This document shows positions 19,684-32,200 of a stretch of DNA of 64,000 nucleotides, piece after piece. The DNA is from Brassica napus. Its lineage: Eukaryota; Streptophyta; Magnoliopsida; Brassicales; Brassicaceae. The position numbers and the translations under genes are program-made. The stretch is taken from the NCBI RefSeq assembly GCF_020379485.1, contig NC_063450.1, positions 27,132,137-27,196,136 on the forward strand, given 5' to 3'. How positions within the stretch are numbered: position 1 is the stretch's first letter; every line of letters starts with the position of its first letter. The notes beneath the pieces were generated by a model, which was not told where the DNA came from, did not search any database, and saw only the letters and a list, made by a program, of their open reading frames with translations.

Positions 19684-19857
19684 GGAGAAGGAAGAGAAGA
19701 CGTAAGTAGTATTCCAAACCGGATGATTAAATTCGGAATTTACTATTCCGGTTACCGTTCAACTGTCAAAAAACCGGTAACTGACACGTAGGTCCCCTAG
19801 CTTGTTCAGTTTGTCTGTCCGTCAGTAGATTCTTGCCACGCATAGTAAAAGGATATT

Positions 19858-20832
19858 CGGTGGTTTGACCAAGGGTTCATTAATGCTTGTACACTAAGAG
19901 GTATTAGGCCTGGGCATCCGGGTCTTCGGGTCAGGTTCGGGTCGGGTATTGTCGGATCTGGATCCATCGGGTCCTAGCAATTTAGACCCATATAGATACC
20001 TATAACTTTTCGGGTCGTTCCAGATCGGGTCTTGTCGGATCCGGATAGGTTCAGGTCTATAATTTCAATACCCGTAAAATACTCAAAATTTTCGGGTATA
20101 TTTCGGATCCGGTTCGGTTCGGGTATTTAGGACCCGAAATAGACCCGAAGTACCCGAACTGGACCCGAAAACTCTAAAAATACACGAAGAACCGCAAAAA
20201 TACCCAAAAATTTATCCAAAATCAGACCCGAAAACCCAAAACATACCCGAATTTTACCCAAATACCCAAATTATATTTTCTAAAAATCTAAAATTTCACC
20301 AAAAACCTACAATTATACCCGAAAATTCTAACCCGAAATTAAAAAAAATCCGAAATACCAAAAATATACCCAATCACCCATATATACCTAGTATATACAA
20401 TTATTTGCGGGTACTTCGGGTACCCGAACGGGTCTCGGGTAGGACCCGGACCCAAACCGAGACCCCTGGGTCCAAAAAAAAAGATCCAATAGGTACTTAG
20501 CATGGACCCGGACCCGGAACCGAACCTGTATTTTCGGGTCAGTTCCGGTTCGGGTCTTCGGATCCGGGTAAAATGCCCAGGCCTAAGAGGTATAAGTTTC
20601 AATTTTCGGAAAAGACGGAATTATGCGAATTGAAAGAGAAAAGGCGTACAAGAGATCTGCAGCATAGCGCAAGGAGTACCGTCAAGCATGGATCCCATAG
20701 GGCGGTTCAGGTGATGCAGTCAGACGTGAATCTTCATACGGCAGGTAAAATTGTCGGCTGTAAAATCGTTTGTACTATTTCTCATAGTTGTAATAGCATA
20801 ATTATCCAGAGTCAAAAAAAAAAAAAAAAAAA
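19858..20832 (+). mobile_element. PolyA retroposon, split by a nested TIR element
   Basis: AGTAAAAGGATATT at 19844-19857 is matched by AGTAAAAGGACATT at 20833-20846 (13 of 14), directly after a polyA run of about 20 (20814-20832). These are the TSD and tail of a retroposon. Removing the TIR element at 19904-20586 leaves about 290 bases, probably a 5'-truncated LINE end or SINE-like sequence. No coding sequence is assigned. Confidence 0.75.
19904..20586. mobile_element. TIR DNA element filled with GGGT/ACCC repeats
   Basis: The ends TTAGGCCTGGGCA (19904) and TGCCCAGGCCTAA (to 20586) are perfect inverted repeats. TAAGAGGTA(T) flanks the element at 19895-19904 and 20584-20593 and looks like a TSD of 9-10 bp; its exact length is ambiguous because TSD and TIR overlap. 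The interior consists of variants of CGGGTTCGGGTC, G-rich in the left third, mainly ACCCGAA on the same strand in the middle, then mixed. No ORF belongs to a transposase. Confidence 0.75.
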
Positions 20833-20846
20833 AGTAAAAGGACATT

Positions 20847-21414
20847 TAATATTTTTTTCTAATCGTGACTAACTACAGTATGTCTCCTAAGCCCTAGCTA
20901 ATTAACTTTATTTCCATAACCTAATCTCTTTGAATGTCCATATTCATACCAGTGAATACTAATACAGTTATGGTCGTGTCATGCAAATACTAACAATTGA
21001 TAGAACCAATTTTGTATGGATTAAGTTGTGAATGACGCGTGGTCAGAAAAGCATGGCCGAATGGCCGACCAAACCGGATATGGGAAGGTTAGCTGCACGG
21101 TACAGTAGATAAGGCCCACTTAGCTCAAGTCTCGGAAGGAGTCTCACATGCAACCAAAGAAAAATTGAATAACCAGGCTTCACGTGTTCATGCGGTGACT
21201 TACTCAATTGATCAAGCTATTTACACACTCGTGATTTAGTAGTTTAATTTCAACATTTAATATCTGGCTTACATTTTCTGAATGTGAGGACCGAGTAACT
21301 TGCCAAACTTCAAAGTTTGGAGTTGAACTTACACATATACGGTCAAAGAAATAATATCGCCCACTCTACGACCTATGGTACCATGTTCACATTTTCTTTT
21401 TGGTATATAATGTG
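20847..21414. other. Intergenic DNA
   Basis: No feature recognised; composition is near average for the window. Confidence 0.5.
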
Positions 21415-21420
21415 CTAATA

Positions 21421-21568
21421 AACCACGTGTCAGTGGTCGGATGGCACAAAGTGTTCTGTCGATCTCCAAGAGAACCGAATTCGAATCCGTTGCCAACCCA
21501 GATAAACACAGCGCGTGGCTATCGAGACTTTTCACGTTCTCTCCGGCGAAAGATTCATCGTTTTTTTA
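21421..21568 (+). mobile_element. Probable tRNA-derived SINE
   Basis: The 5' part AACCACGTGTCAGTGGTC matches the start of the SINE at 57651-57918, AACCACGTGTTAGTGGTC. An A-box-like AGTGGTCGGATGG is followed about 40 bases later by a B-box-like ATTCGAATCC, and the unit ends near a T-run at 21561-21567. The TSD is not clear. Confidence 0.45.
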
Positions 21569-21569
21569 A

Positions 21570-23410
21570 TAATGCGCCAATATTCTATCAATTCTTTTTC
21601 TTTCTTTTTTGACATCCGCCAATATTATATCAAATCACAAATCGGATAATTGTTTAGCATATATGTGTATTATTATTATTTAGAGCATAACTGAATAGCA
21701 TTTACAACGATAATCTTTTAGCGAGAAATACTTTTTCTCTCGGTTCCACTTAATGTTTGCCATTAAGGTGAAATCAATTGTTATCTTTCTTATGCTCAAT
21801 ACTGTTTAATTAGAGGTATATAGTTTACTTTTCTCTCTCACTGTTTTTGAAGTGAAAATTTAATTACACTGGATTTTTACTTTTTGAAGTTTTTATTACT
21901 CCACTATTTTCTCTCTTAATTACTCCACTTCCCATTGCACTCGGTTACTCTATAATTCACCAATCACACTTCTAGAGTGTTATTGATAAACAAGTGGTGT
22001 AATTAGGTAGAAACAAAAGAAAAAGATGAAAAATGGAAAAATGTATTAGGCTCATTTTCTCATTATTTTAGTAGAGAGTAGTTCACCAAAACCAGGACAA
22101 TTTTTCTTATTTTTCATTTTCACTTGATTGATGAAGAAAAGTAGAAATGGGAATAAATTTCAAATCCAGAATAAAATTTTACTTTAATGAGTATATACAG
22201 TCACACCCTTAATAAATGAAGGTTTTTCGGGGTTTTTGTCTATTTTTCTTGGGTTTCTCCCTGAGTAAGTTAGTTTGGTTCTTCTAAATCTATATATGAA
22301 ATATAGCCATAACTATTTCATTTCAGTTATAATTCTCAAGCTTGTTACAATGTGTTTCGGTTGGATGACTTGGATCTTATACTTTTAATTTAATTCTTAA
22401 TTTCTAATTCTAGCTTCCTTATCTATGCATTAGAAAATTATAGAAGCTATATCAGATATGTGCCATGGTTTTCAGAGTTTCATGTGGTTTCAAGTGTTTA
22501 CAAGAAAAAAAAGTAACAAATATATTACACTAGACGCAACAAAACTGAAGTCTCATGTTTTCATCTGGTTCTGTTTAGTAAATCTGTTAAAATTATAAGT
22601 ATATTTCTAGTTCAGTGCAGTGCAGTTATACGTTATAATGTTCAATCAACTCATCGTAAACCTATTTTAAAAAGAGCAAGAAATTACTCAGGAAGTATAA
22701 CTTATTCTTATTCTATTTCCGTAGCTGTTCTTTTTTCCTCCATTCTCTTAAATACTAGTGATGTTAAGTAAAAGGTACTTATCGAATTCATTTGTCTTCG
22801 CAGAATTAGTTTTTCCTTTCGTCGGTGTTTAATTAGCACATTTCTATAATTAGCGAATCAAAACATACAATCAATATGTATCTAAAATATCAACAAGAAT
22901 CTAAACTAAAAAAAGATTAGCTGCATCTGCAAATAATTGTCAGTCACACATTCGAATACGGACATTTTATAAACAATGTAAGATATAAATTCAAATAAAG
23001 AAGCTCGAGTGTACCTAAGACTAATTAATAAGTGTATTTTGATTTGTTCGACAGTTTGATTTTTTTTTTTTGCTAAATTGATTATTGGAACGATCGATCG
23101 GTTATATATGCGTAAATTAATCTGTTATGCTCTTGTGTGTATGACTAGTGGCGGCTCTGAGGGGTAGCATTACAAGCATCCGCTTCCAGCCCACAAATTT
23201 TTTTTACATAAATCAGCATTTTTAAAAAAAATTATCTACAAAAGTTATAAAAATGACCAATTTTTTAAAAATTGTTCGCGGTATTTTTCATTTCAGGACC
23301 GGTACTCTTTATGACCATAGTTGCTTTTATTCTTGTGTCAGTGTGTGTACAAATGCGGTCACACCTGCCCAACGACTAAACAATCACGTTCTCACGTTAT
23401 TCCTAGCGTC
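21570..23410. other. AT-rich intergenic DNA
   Basis: No gene or RNA was seen. CGCCAATATTCTATCA (about 21577) and CGCCAATATTATATCA (about 21618) form a short direct repeat. Confidence 0.5.
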
Positions 23411-23720
23411 TTCGTGTGCATGAAATCATTCTCAAGAAATATACGAGAACAGATCTTCACCTAGTCAAATCAATATGCAATATAAAAATTTCATAATTAG
23501 GGGCCATGAAAGTTAATGTGATTTGCTATATGTCGTATGATTAAGTGTCGACGTTCACATGTTTTCGTGTGCATGAAATTATTTACAAGAAATCCACTCG
23601 AGAAAAGATCTTCACCCATATCAAGTCAATATGAAATATTAAAATTCATAATTAGGGGCCAGAAATTTAATGTGAATCGCGATATATAAGTCGTGTGATT
23701 AAGTATCGATGTTCACATGT
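23411..23720 (+). repeat. Tandem duplication, period about 152 bp
   Basis: TTCGTGTGCATGAAAT begins both units (23411 and 23563) and both contain ATAATTAGGGGCCA and GTTCACATG. The copies have diverged by scattered substitutions and small indels. Confidence 0.85.
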
Positions 23721-24703
23721 CTACCTGAGAAATTCGAATATATTAACAACCATATATCATCCAAACAAGGCAAACTAAGCCATCCTGTGTGGACAGAACC
23801 TCTTCACACGTCGTCTCTTTCCTTTACCAAATGTATTCCAGTTCTGCCTTACATAATTCGTGTTGAGTTGATAGCTTGCTCTTAGTCATATGTTCCGATC
23901 TTTTTGTTGTAAACAAGCCCATGATGGAAGGAGCAAGGAGTTCGGCTCATTAGGGCCCATTAATAACTTTGCTTAAATTAAGCCAGCTTATAAATGGCTT
24001 AAAAAATTGTCGATTGAAAACGATATTATAAACAAAAATAAATAAATAAAATTCAGAGATCATGTTATTATTTTTAATTAATATTTTTGAACTGAATTAA
24101 AATGACAGTAGCTTTTATTATTCTGTGAAAAATAATCTAATATAATAAGATTAATGATGTCCACATATAATTATGCAATGATCATGCCAGAGAAATATGT
24201 TAAGGAAAAGCTTATATTATCTAAGCCAAAACATGTGAGTAGTTTGGTATGTGTATGTTTTAATTAAAATGTGATAGTTTTCTCCTAATGAAAGTCATAC
24301 TTCAACTTCCATGCCACTCTTTAAATTGAATACGGTCTATCGTTATTAAATAAGTTTAGAATTTATTATATAGGTTTTACTATTAATTTAGAAGTTATTA
24401 ATATTGTGGAAACTTGCGTTATAAATTAACAGTATATTTAAATTAAATGATAATCTTGCATGAACGTTTTTTTTATAGAATCCATGGTCGTATGTAATAA
24501 ATAGCTTACGCTGAAGATGCGTATAATTTTCTTGCAAAATATATTTTTGCATTGGTGTATTAATAATTTGAAATAAAATTGTTTACCGTACAAAGGGAAT
24601 CATTCAAAATATTCAAGTATCAGAATGTTTGTTTATTCAAATAGCTAAGTAGGAGTAATATATAATAATATGTTTGCGCTATTTTATGGAAAAAGAAAGT
24701 TAA
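23721..24703. other. AT-rich intergenic DNA
   Basis: Nothing recognised. Confidence 0.5.
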
Positions 24704-24849
24704 GAGCACTATATATCGTGAAATCATGGATCTTAAAAAATAAATTGATGTAAATGGGTAAAGCAAATAATTATAGGAGCACTATTTATCGTGAAATCAT
24801 AGACCTTAAAAATAAATTGATGTAAATGGATAAAGCAAATAATTATTCC
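24704..24849 (+). repeat. Tandem duplication, period 73 bp
   Basis: GAGCACTAT.TATCGTGAAATCAT begins both copies (24704 and 24777), which share AAATTGATGTAAATGG and AAAGCAAATAATTAT. They differ at only a few positions, so the duplication is fairly recent. Confidence 0.88.
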
Positions 24850-26280
24850 TATGGTTTTTTTTGCTAAAACATTATTCATATGTTAAATGCTCAGTATATG
24901 TATATCAAATTAGTAAATTCAATTTTGCATTCACTATATAATATTATACATTTTATATGTACGTTCACTAATATACTATAAACCTATTGGTTCATCTAGT
25001 TTTTTTGTTTTTACGGGTTATTTTACACATTAAAATAAATAAAACATTTTATTGTATTTTCGACACATGTAAATCCAATTAAAATCATCGTACTCGATTC
25101 TGTTGATTTACATTAATTTGTCATACCGGTATGATCGCATTGAATATCAACAATATTATAAGAGTTGTTGTTATGATGTATTCATAAGACGAAGAACAAC
25201 ATTATTTGTTTACTAAAATATAAAAATATACTGTTAAAAATATTGTTTTTAATTTGATCTAAAGTCCACACGACAATATTCTCGCATGTTTATGAGTTAC
25301 ACCAAAAGCCCACACGATCTTCAACTCCAAGTTAATGAAACGCTGCGTTTTGAACGCATTGCCAACCAAACACCTAATTTCATTTATTTAAAAATTGTAT
25401 ATAAAGAAAGAAACATAATTAAATTTATGTTAGGGAATAATTTTTTTTTTCAGAAAACATTGTAAATTCATTTCTGATCCTTTTTTTATTATTTGAGGAG
25501 TATTATTTTAAACTAACCTTGACCTCATGTGTTATTAACCAAATTGCCATTTCTTAGGTGTCAACACTAAAATCACTCTCACACCCTTTAATTAAAAGCC
25601 CTCTCCTCATTAGACTAATTACATATATTGCCATTATTCATTACAATATAGCTTAACATAATATATTATATGATTCCTATCTACATAATCGATAACTCAT
25701 TTGATCATTCAATACCCATTTCTCACGCGGCCTCCTTCGTATTGATAGAATGTCTCTTTTATTATTGATTTTTGTAGTCTCCTTAGGTTTCTATATCCAT
25801 CAAGTAGATACAAATATATTTTAGTAAAAGTAGTATAACACAGGTTTTAGTTCAAGAAATATTTCTCTTCTATCTCGAGACGCCTATCATCTTTATGATA
25901 TATAAGTACAAATAAAAATCGAATATAGCTCGAAACGCCTATCATCTTTGAGAATATAGAAATCTCAAGTATAAATTTTTTTTTGTATAAGTAAGAATGT
26001 TCGTCTCACTTAAATGATATCAACTATAAGCCAATTTCAATATTTTCAAAATTTAGAAGGAGCTATATGACTGCTTGCTCTATACGGTTTGTATTAATAT
26101 TTTTTATTTCAGAAGTCCTTATTGTCCAATGGTCATATGTTAATTTTTTTTTATATCAACCTCACATATATAAACGCATTATAGGTATAGTTATATTGAA
26201 TATATCAAAAGATGTATTAAGCTATAACCTTGACCGGTTAGCTACGTATGTTATTATGTTGAATTTGAAAAATTCATTAG
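24850..26280. other. AT-rich intergenic DNA
   Basis: No gene seen. A small near-repeat, CGAGACGCCTATCATCTTTA / CGAAACGCCTATCATCTTTG, occurs at about 25878 and 25931. The ORF at 26067-26303 is T-rich and not protein-like. Confidence 0.5.
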
Positions 26281-26506
26281 GCCGCTTGGACAAATTAAAT
26301 TAGATATCAATTCAAAATTTTCATTGATTGTCTTTTTAAAGTCATTAAGTATTTACCGGCAATTACGGTTGTATATAAAGAAAGTTAGATTATTCTGCTT
26401 GGACAAATTAAATTACATATCAATTCTTAATTTTAATTGATTGATTTTTTATAATCATTAAGCATTCATCTGCAATTACAGTTGTATATAAAGAAAGTTA
26501 GATTAT
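26281..26506 (+). repeat. Tandem duplication, period 113 bp
   Basis: GCTTGGACAAATTAAATTA starts at 26284 and 26397. Both units end TGTATATAAAGAAAGTTAGA. Confidence 0.85.
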
Positions 26507-27214
26507 GTATTCAGATTTTAAAAATTATATCACATGATTTTGTTGTTTAAATATCATCCCGAAATCGAAGGTGATATCGTTACAAGTGTTTAAAAATAAA
26601 GTGAATTGATTACATCATTTGTGTATGATAGTATTTACCTAATTTCATCTTCTTTGATTTATTATTATAGTGTATTAAGGCAAGCTTTTAAAGAGGATTA
26701 AAACGCAAGTTTTGTGATAATAATTAGTGAATATTTTATATAATTAGGGTGAGATTGATTTCAGAAGATTAATTTAACATATATAAATACGTAGCCTTGA
26801 GTTCTTTCTTATTTCTCTTTCTAGGATTGCAAACCTAGAGTTCTAAAGACATTTTTCACATTAGTTGTGGTTTTATCAGTTTTTTTAATTTATTTCTTTA
26901 TAATTTGTTGCTTTTGTATTTTATTATTCTATTACATATGTTTCATTTCATATTATCATAATTTTTATTATGAAAGTAATACTTATATTCCTATGTGTTG
27001 TTTTATCTTAAATTTATAATAAATTTATTTAATTATTTGCTTACGCTTAAAGATTTATTTCTATATAATATACTTCAATTACACCTAACCAATTACAGTA
27101 TATAAATCCGCATAATTTCGTTCAATTTTTTATTATATCTAATATTTGTGACTATATATTTTTACTTTATAATATCTATAGATTAAAAGTAATAATCTCT
27201 TTTAATCACTCATT
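26507..27214. other. AT-rich DNA, possibly body of the Helitron ending at 27241
   Basis: No gene was recognised. Its position left of a plus-strand Helitron 3' end suggests it may be part of that element, but the 5' TC end was not identified. Confidence 0.35.
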
Positions 27215-27241
27215 CCGCGCAGGGCGTGGGTTATCACCTAG
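27215..27241 (+). mobile_element. Helitron 3' terminus
   Basis: A short hairpin CCGCG-CAGGG-CGTGG (with a G-T pair) is followed by GTTATCAC and CTAG, with T next. This matches the typical end of Arabidopsis Helitrons. ATCACCTAGT is repeated once more directly after. Confidence 0.75.
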
Positions 27242-28269
27242 TATCACCTAGTAGTATATTATTTGAATACATATATGGGGGTATGCAGTACCAACTTTGA
27301 GGGGTTATTTGGAAATGAATTTTTGAAGAGTTTATAAATTTTAAGATTTGATAGATTTTAAAAGTTACATGTGGATTGTGAAAATTTATATACATTGACT
27401 TATTAAATTTTATTTAACTTTTTATTAGATTGGTATAGATTTTCATAAATTTGCATTACTTATTTTCTATCATTTTTTGTAAAGTAAATGTATAATTTAT
27501 TTTATTTCTAACCATATAACATGATTATTTTTTTTTTTCTTTCACACTAAAAATAATAAAAGTGATAAATACAGAATTGGATAATTCTTTTAAATAGTTT
27601 TTTTATGTTTTTGTTATATAAAGAGTCCTCAATGAAGAAAATAATCAAAACAGATTTTATGGAAAAGGCAAAAAAGATTATTTTACCTTTTACTTTATAG
27701 ATATATAAATAATAATAAATAATAAAGAAGAAAAAAAAAGTTTTTTAATAAATTTTGAATTATATGTTTTCAAATTCGCTTTTTCATAATTGTTTTTGAA
27801 TTTTTTTTCAAACTCAATTTTTTTTTATATTCCAAAATGCTTTTTGAAACTTTTTTTTTTTAAAATAAATTTTATTATTATTTATAGATACGATTATATA
27901 TTCAAAAATGATAAAATAATATAAAAATAAGTATATATTCAAAAATGTAAAAGTACATAAAATGTTATGAATGATAGTTTTGGACATATAATTTAGATTT
28001 AATTTGCAATAGATATTTGGTAAGAATAACTATTTTGGAAAGTTAATGTATGTAATTAACTATATACACCACAATCCTATAACTACAATGAATGATTCAT
28101 TACTAATATGTGATTGCTTAGTAATGATTGCCTTATTTCCGATTTATTATTGAACTATATTAGGAAAAAAAGGAATAAAATAAATATACCTAATCACCAA
28201 ATAACTTGCACACTAAATATGGAAGAAATATCTAATCATTGACTACAAAGTTAACATTTTAAAGCTTAA
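27242..28269. other. AT-rich intergenic DNA
   Basis: Only homopolymer-rich sequence and no ORF of interest. Confidence 0.5.
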
Positions 28270-29074
28270 CTACATCTCGATCCGCGCAACTGCGCGGGTT
28301 TTTGTTTTCATTTATTTATATATATATATATTTTTTTTTGTGTTCAATTATAAATTGGTATATATTATAATATATATGTTTACGGTATATCAATTTTCAA
28401 AACATAATAAGTTTACGGTATATTTTTCATTGAATAGGTTGTTTCAAACTTTAACATGTATTTGTATCTTCTTCTATATATATATATTTTCGGATTATTA
28501 TTTCATTATTAAAATCGTAACTATATATATAAAGATTAGTAAAATATTGTTTTATTGTTATATTCAAAGATATTGTAACATTTCACAAATTTAAAAAGTT
28601 TTTAAAAAAATAAAATTTTCGCTTCATAGATTTATATTATCGAGTAAATAATTGAACATTTAGGTTTTGTTTAATTTTTAAAATAAATTACATAGTTTAA
28701 AATTCGTTTTCATTGGTTTAAGATAGTAAAGATTAATCATTGTTAGATAATCTAATTTTTGTTATTTAAAAAAAAAATCTTTATAATTTTAAAAAGTTAA
28801 CATCGACAAATATTTAAATATTTAACATATGGAAGTATAATATTATAACATTAAATTATATCTATTTAATTTATACTATCTATAAATCCAAAGGATCATC
28901 TATTGTTTAAATCTAATTATTGATAGCCCAATAAAAATTTCTGGTAGGCACAAAATTTAAATGTTAAGATTAGAGATTAAATGTAACATGACTTTTTAGA
29001 AATAGGTCCATTAGATCTATTTTTTAAAAAAATCACATGAATCAAGGTTGTGACTTCTGTTTTAATATATAAGA
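28270..29074 (-). mobile_element. Non-autonomous Helitron, copy B
   Basis: The minus strand begins TCTTATATATTAAAACAG (from 29074) and ends with the perfect hairpin CCGCGC-AACT-GCGCGG shortly before GTAG, a one-base variant of CTAG, at 28270-28273. The flanks are A and T as expected for insertion between A and T. Copy A at 17902 is homologous over the whole length. No ORF encodes Rep/helicase. Confidence 0.88.
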
Positions 29075-29854
29075 TTTTAAAAATGTCGTCTTCAAATTTT
29101 AAAATTCTTTCCTTATTTCGTTCAAGTGATTATAACGGCGGGAATCAAATTTCTCTGTTGACCATATGCGTTGCATAAATGATTCATAATAGTTATGACT
29201 ATTATAATTTTCCTAATTTGAGATATGTATATTCAGATTTCACTATTAGATGGACGTACATTCATTTGTTTTTGGTAAAGTGGACGTATATTTATACTTG
29301 GGGTATTCAATTCAAAAATCGATTACACTTTGAGTTAAACAAATTATAAACATTTGCAGACTTTAGAAATATCAGGAAAAATCAACAAACAGAACATTAT
29401 TTTCCAGTAACAATATAGAGAAATAAACAAAAGGAACAGACTATGCCACGTTGATGCAATTGCATGAGGTTTAGAAATCTCAGTAAAATGGAACAAACAG
29501 AACATTAATCTTATAGAAATGTTGCAGGTTTTATGAAACTTAGTTCGCTTCGCAGCATAAAGTTATCCAATTGAGTATTTAGTATTTCTATATTCTTAGC
29601 TTTAAATTTATCTTGTAATCATACTTGAAGAAAACTGTAGCTTAGAATTGTTTTTGCAAGTCTGTATGAGCATAAATCATAACTTAGCTTATTCTAAAAT
29701 CGTCAACTATTGTGATTGGATTCCAATCGTATTACTATTTTTACTTTCATATTGTATGAGTAATATATGTGTGGACGTTCTTTAATCAACCTCTTCTTAT
29801 ACAGGTTTTATAATGTTACGCTAGTTAAAGTTCAACGAAGCGATAGATTTATAA
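29075..29854. other. Intergenic DNA before the Harbinger element
   Basis: Nothing recognised. Confidence 0.5.
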
Positions 29855-30459
29855 GAGCATGCGCATCGACGTATTTAGAAGGGGTCATGGGCTCGGTATC
29901 ATATGGGCCGAAATTAAAAAAAAAAGAAAAAATTGATTTAAATCGGTCATCCGGTTCATGGGAGTGAACCCGTATGATACGGGTTCATGGCACGTGTCGA
30001 CGAAACAGTGGCCACGCGATATCGCGTCGAAGCGGAGAAAAATAGGGATTCGCGTGAGAGAAATCATTTTCTCTTCTCCTTTCGAAAACTAGGGTTTCTC
30101 GTTCTCTGAGGCGATTTCTCGTGCGACGTCGACTGTGGGTGATTTAGTGGTTCTAATCGACGTCTGACTCTCTCCCCGACGAGCTGAGGTCAGTATCGAT
30201 AACTTTCACAGTTTGATTTAACGGATTTGGGCTCCAAAGCGTTGTCGGTGAATCTAAATCGATTTGGGGGTTTCGAGGGAGGGTTCAAAATTGATATGGG
30301 GGTTTTGATTTATTGTTTGAAATCTTCATGCGGGTTCGATTTAGGGTTTGTTTATGGGATTTGAGATCGATTTGGGAGTTTCTAGTTAGGGTTCTTAATC
30401 GAGTTTGTGTTTGCGATTTACTGGTGATTTTGTTCTAATCATTTATGTTTCTGGTACAG

Positions 30460-31074
30460 ATGGATCCCGCAGAAGAGATAAGAGAGACAAAAAGGCAAAA
30501 GGAGTACATCGATATGGTAGGATACGTGGCTGATTCCGAAAATGGTATTCCGACGAGGTGTCCCTGTGGTGGGACAATCATTCACGAGGTTCGGGGGAAG
30601 GACGACTATAACACTCTTCCTGGGAAGCGTTTCTTCACCTGCAAAAACTACGAGGTAAGCGGTTCTTCTCATTTCACTTATTTGGAATAATAATTTGATT
30701 TTCAAACGAGATTCTGATATGTGTTTTTGTTGTAAACAAGGCTGACGGGTTACATTATCGTCAGCCTTGGGTGATAGGTGTCGAGGAGCATATCGAACGT
30801 CTCAGTAAGCGTTTGGAGGAGGTTGAGATGGTGATCAAATGGATGCCGGAGCTCACTAAACAAATTGAGAGACTGGAGGTAAAGCCACTTTTTTTTTTTA
30901 ATAATTTTGTCATATTGTTCTTCAGATTTTATTAAGTGACTAACACAATGTCATTGTTGTTTTCATGTCCAGGCAGAGGTTAAAGACCTAACTGTGCAGG
31001 TTGATAACCTCAATGGAGAGGTTTACAACCTCTCTGTGCAGGTGGCGGACTTGGAGAAGCTCTGCTTCGACTGA
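30460..31074 (+). CDS. GRF-type zinc-finger protein (At4g04775-like), three exons
   Basis: The exons are 30460-30654, 30741-30878 and 30973-31074, joined at GT-AG sites (GAG|GTAAGC...AACAAG|GCTGAC; GAG|GTAAAG...GTCCAG|GCAGAG), all phase 0, giving 144 residues. The N-terminal half holds a GRF zinc-finger-like motif (TRCPCGGTII...RFFTCKNY...HYRQPW). The rest is a coiled coil with heptads (EEHIERLSKRLEEVE... DLTVQVDNLNGEV... LEKLC). The GRF fold binds nucleic acid in other proteins; the role here is unknown. An untranslated leader exon ending at 30188 with intron 30189-30459 is likely, since ATG lies right after CAG. The frame is intact, although the neighbouring transposon ORFs are broken. Confidence 0.8.
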
Positions 31075-31435
31075 AAAAGAAAAGGTAACACTTAACTACA
31101 TTGCTTAACTACACTGGTAGCTAGGTAGACGTATTGAATGGTCGAGTTTTAAAAAATTAACTACATTGGTAGCTAGGTAGACGTATTAGAGTACAATTGC
31201 CGGTTTGGTTGGTTGCGTAATGAATGGTCGACTTTAAAAAAAATGATTTGATGTTTATTGAATGCTATATGTGTAGTACTTGTTGTGTAATTAACTATTA
31301 TCAATGTTAGGTGGTTAGGGTATGTTTAATTTTATTGTCCTTTCAAACACAATACTACTTTAAAAACATAAGCAATCCACGCAATCCACATCTGAAAACA
31401 CAAACCAAATTTTTAAAACTTTAATCGAAAACCAA

Positions 31436-32200
31436 ATGGATCCTTTTTCCCTTAACTCTCCCGGTTTTGTTAACCTCCTCACTTCCCAGAGTAGTCAGCC
31501 AATAGATTTAGGGTGTTCAGAGGTTCCTAAACCTGCTGAAAGGCGAAAGTGGACAACGAAAGAAGATGTGGTGCTGATCAGTGCTTGGCTCAACACCAGC
31601 AAGGATCCAATCGTGAGTAATGAGCAAAAGGCAGGAGCTTTTTGGAAGCGAATATAGGAGTATGTAAATGCTAGCCCTCTGCTTGTTGGCTCCGTTCCTA
31701 GGGAGTGGATTCAATGTAAGCAGAGGTGGGGAAGGGTGAATGAGCAGGTGTGCAAGTTTGTGGGAAGTCATGAAGCCGCTTTGAAGGAGCAGGCGAGTGG
31801 ACAAAACGAGAATGATGTCATGAAGGCTGCTCATGACATCTTCTTTAATGACTACCATGCGAAGTTCACACTGGAACATTGTTGGAGAGAGCTTAGGTTT
31901 GATCAAAAATGGAGATCACATTCTTTGTCGAGAGAGGGTGCAAAGGAGAAAAGGAAGGAACCTGCGGAGGAGGTGGCTGCGGAGGAAGATGTTAGGCCAC
32001 CTGGTATTAAGGCTAGCAAAGCATCCAAACGAAAGAAGCACGGGAATGAAGCAGCGTTTGATCAGATTGAGAGCATATTAGCCGCGAAAAATCACATATC
32101 CAAACAGAAAATCCTTGACCGTTTGCTAGCAAAAAATGAAGATAAACTTTCTGCTCAAGAAGTGTGTTTAAAAAATAAACTAATCTCTGAAATGCTTTGA
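31436..32200 (+). pseudogene. Harbinger ORF1: Myb/NAM-associated protein with premature stop
   Basis: One frame runs from MDPFSLNSPGF at 31436 to TGA at 32200, broken once by TAG at 31655-31657. Before the stop is the Myb/SANT-like start (RRKWTTKEDVVLISAWLNTS). After it comes the trihelix remainder (EWIQCKQRWGRVNEQVCKF), a basic segment, and a C-terminal coiled coil (AAKNHISKQKILDRLLAK). In PIF/Harbinger elements this protein binds DNA and imports the transposase into the nucleus. Without read-through only a 73-residue piece would be made. Confidence 0.8.
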
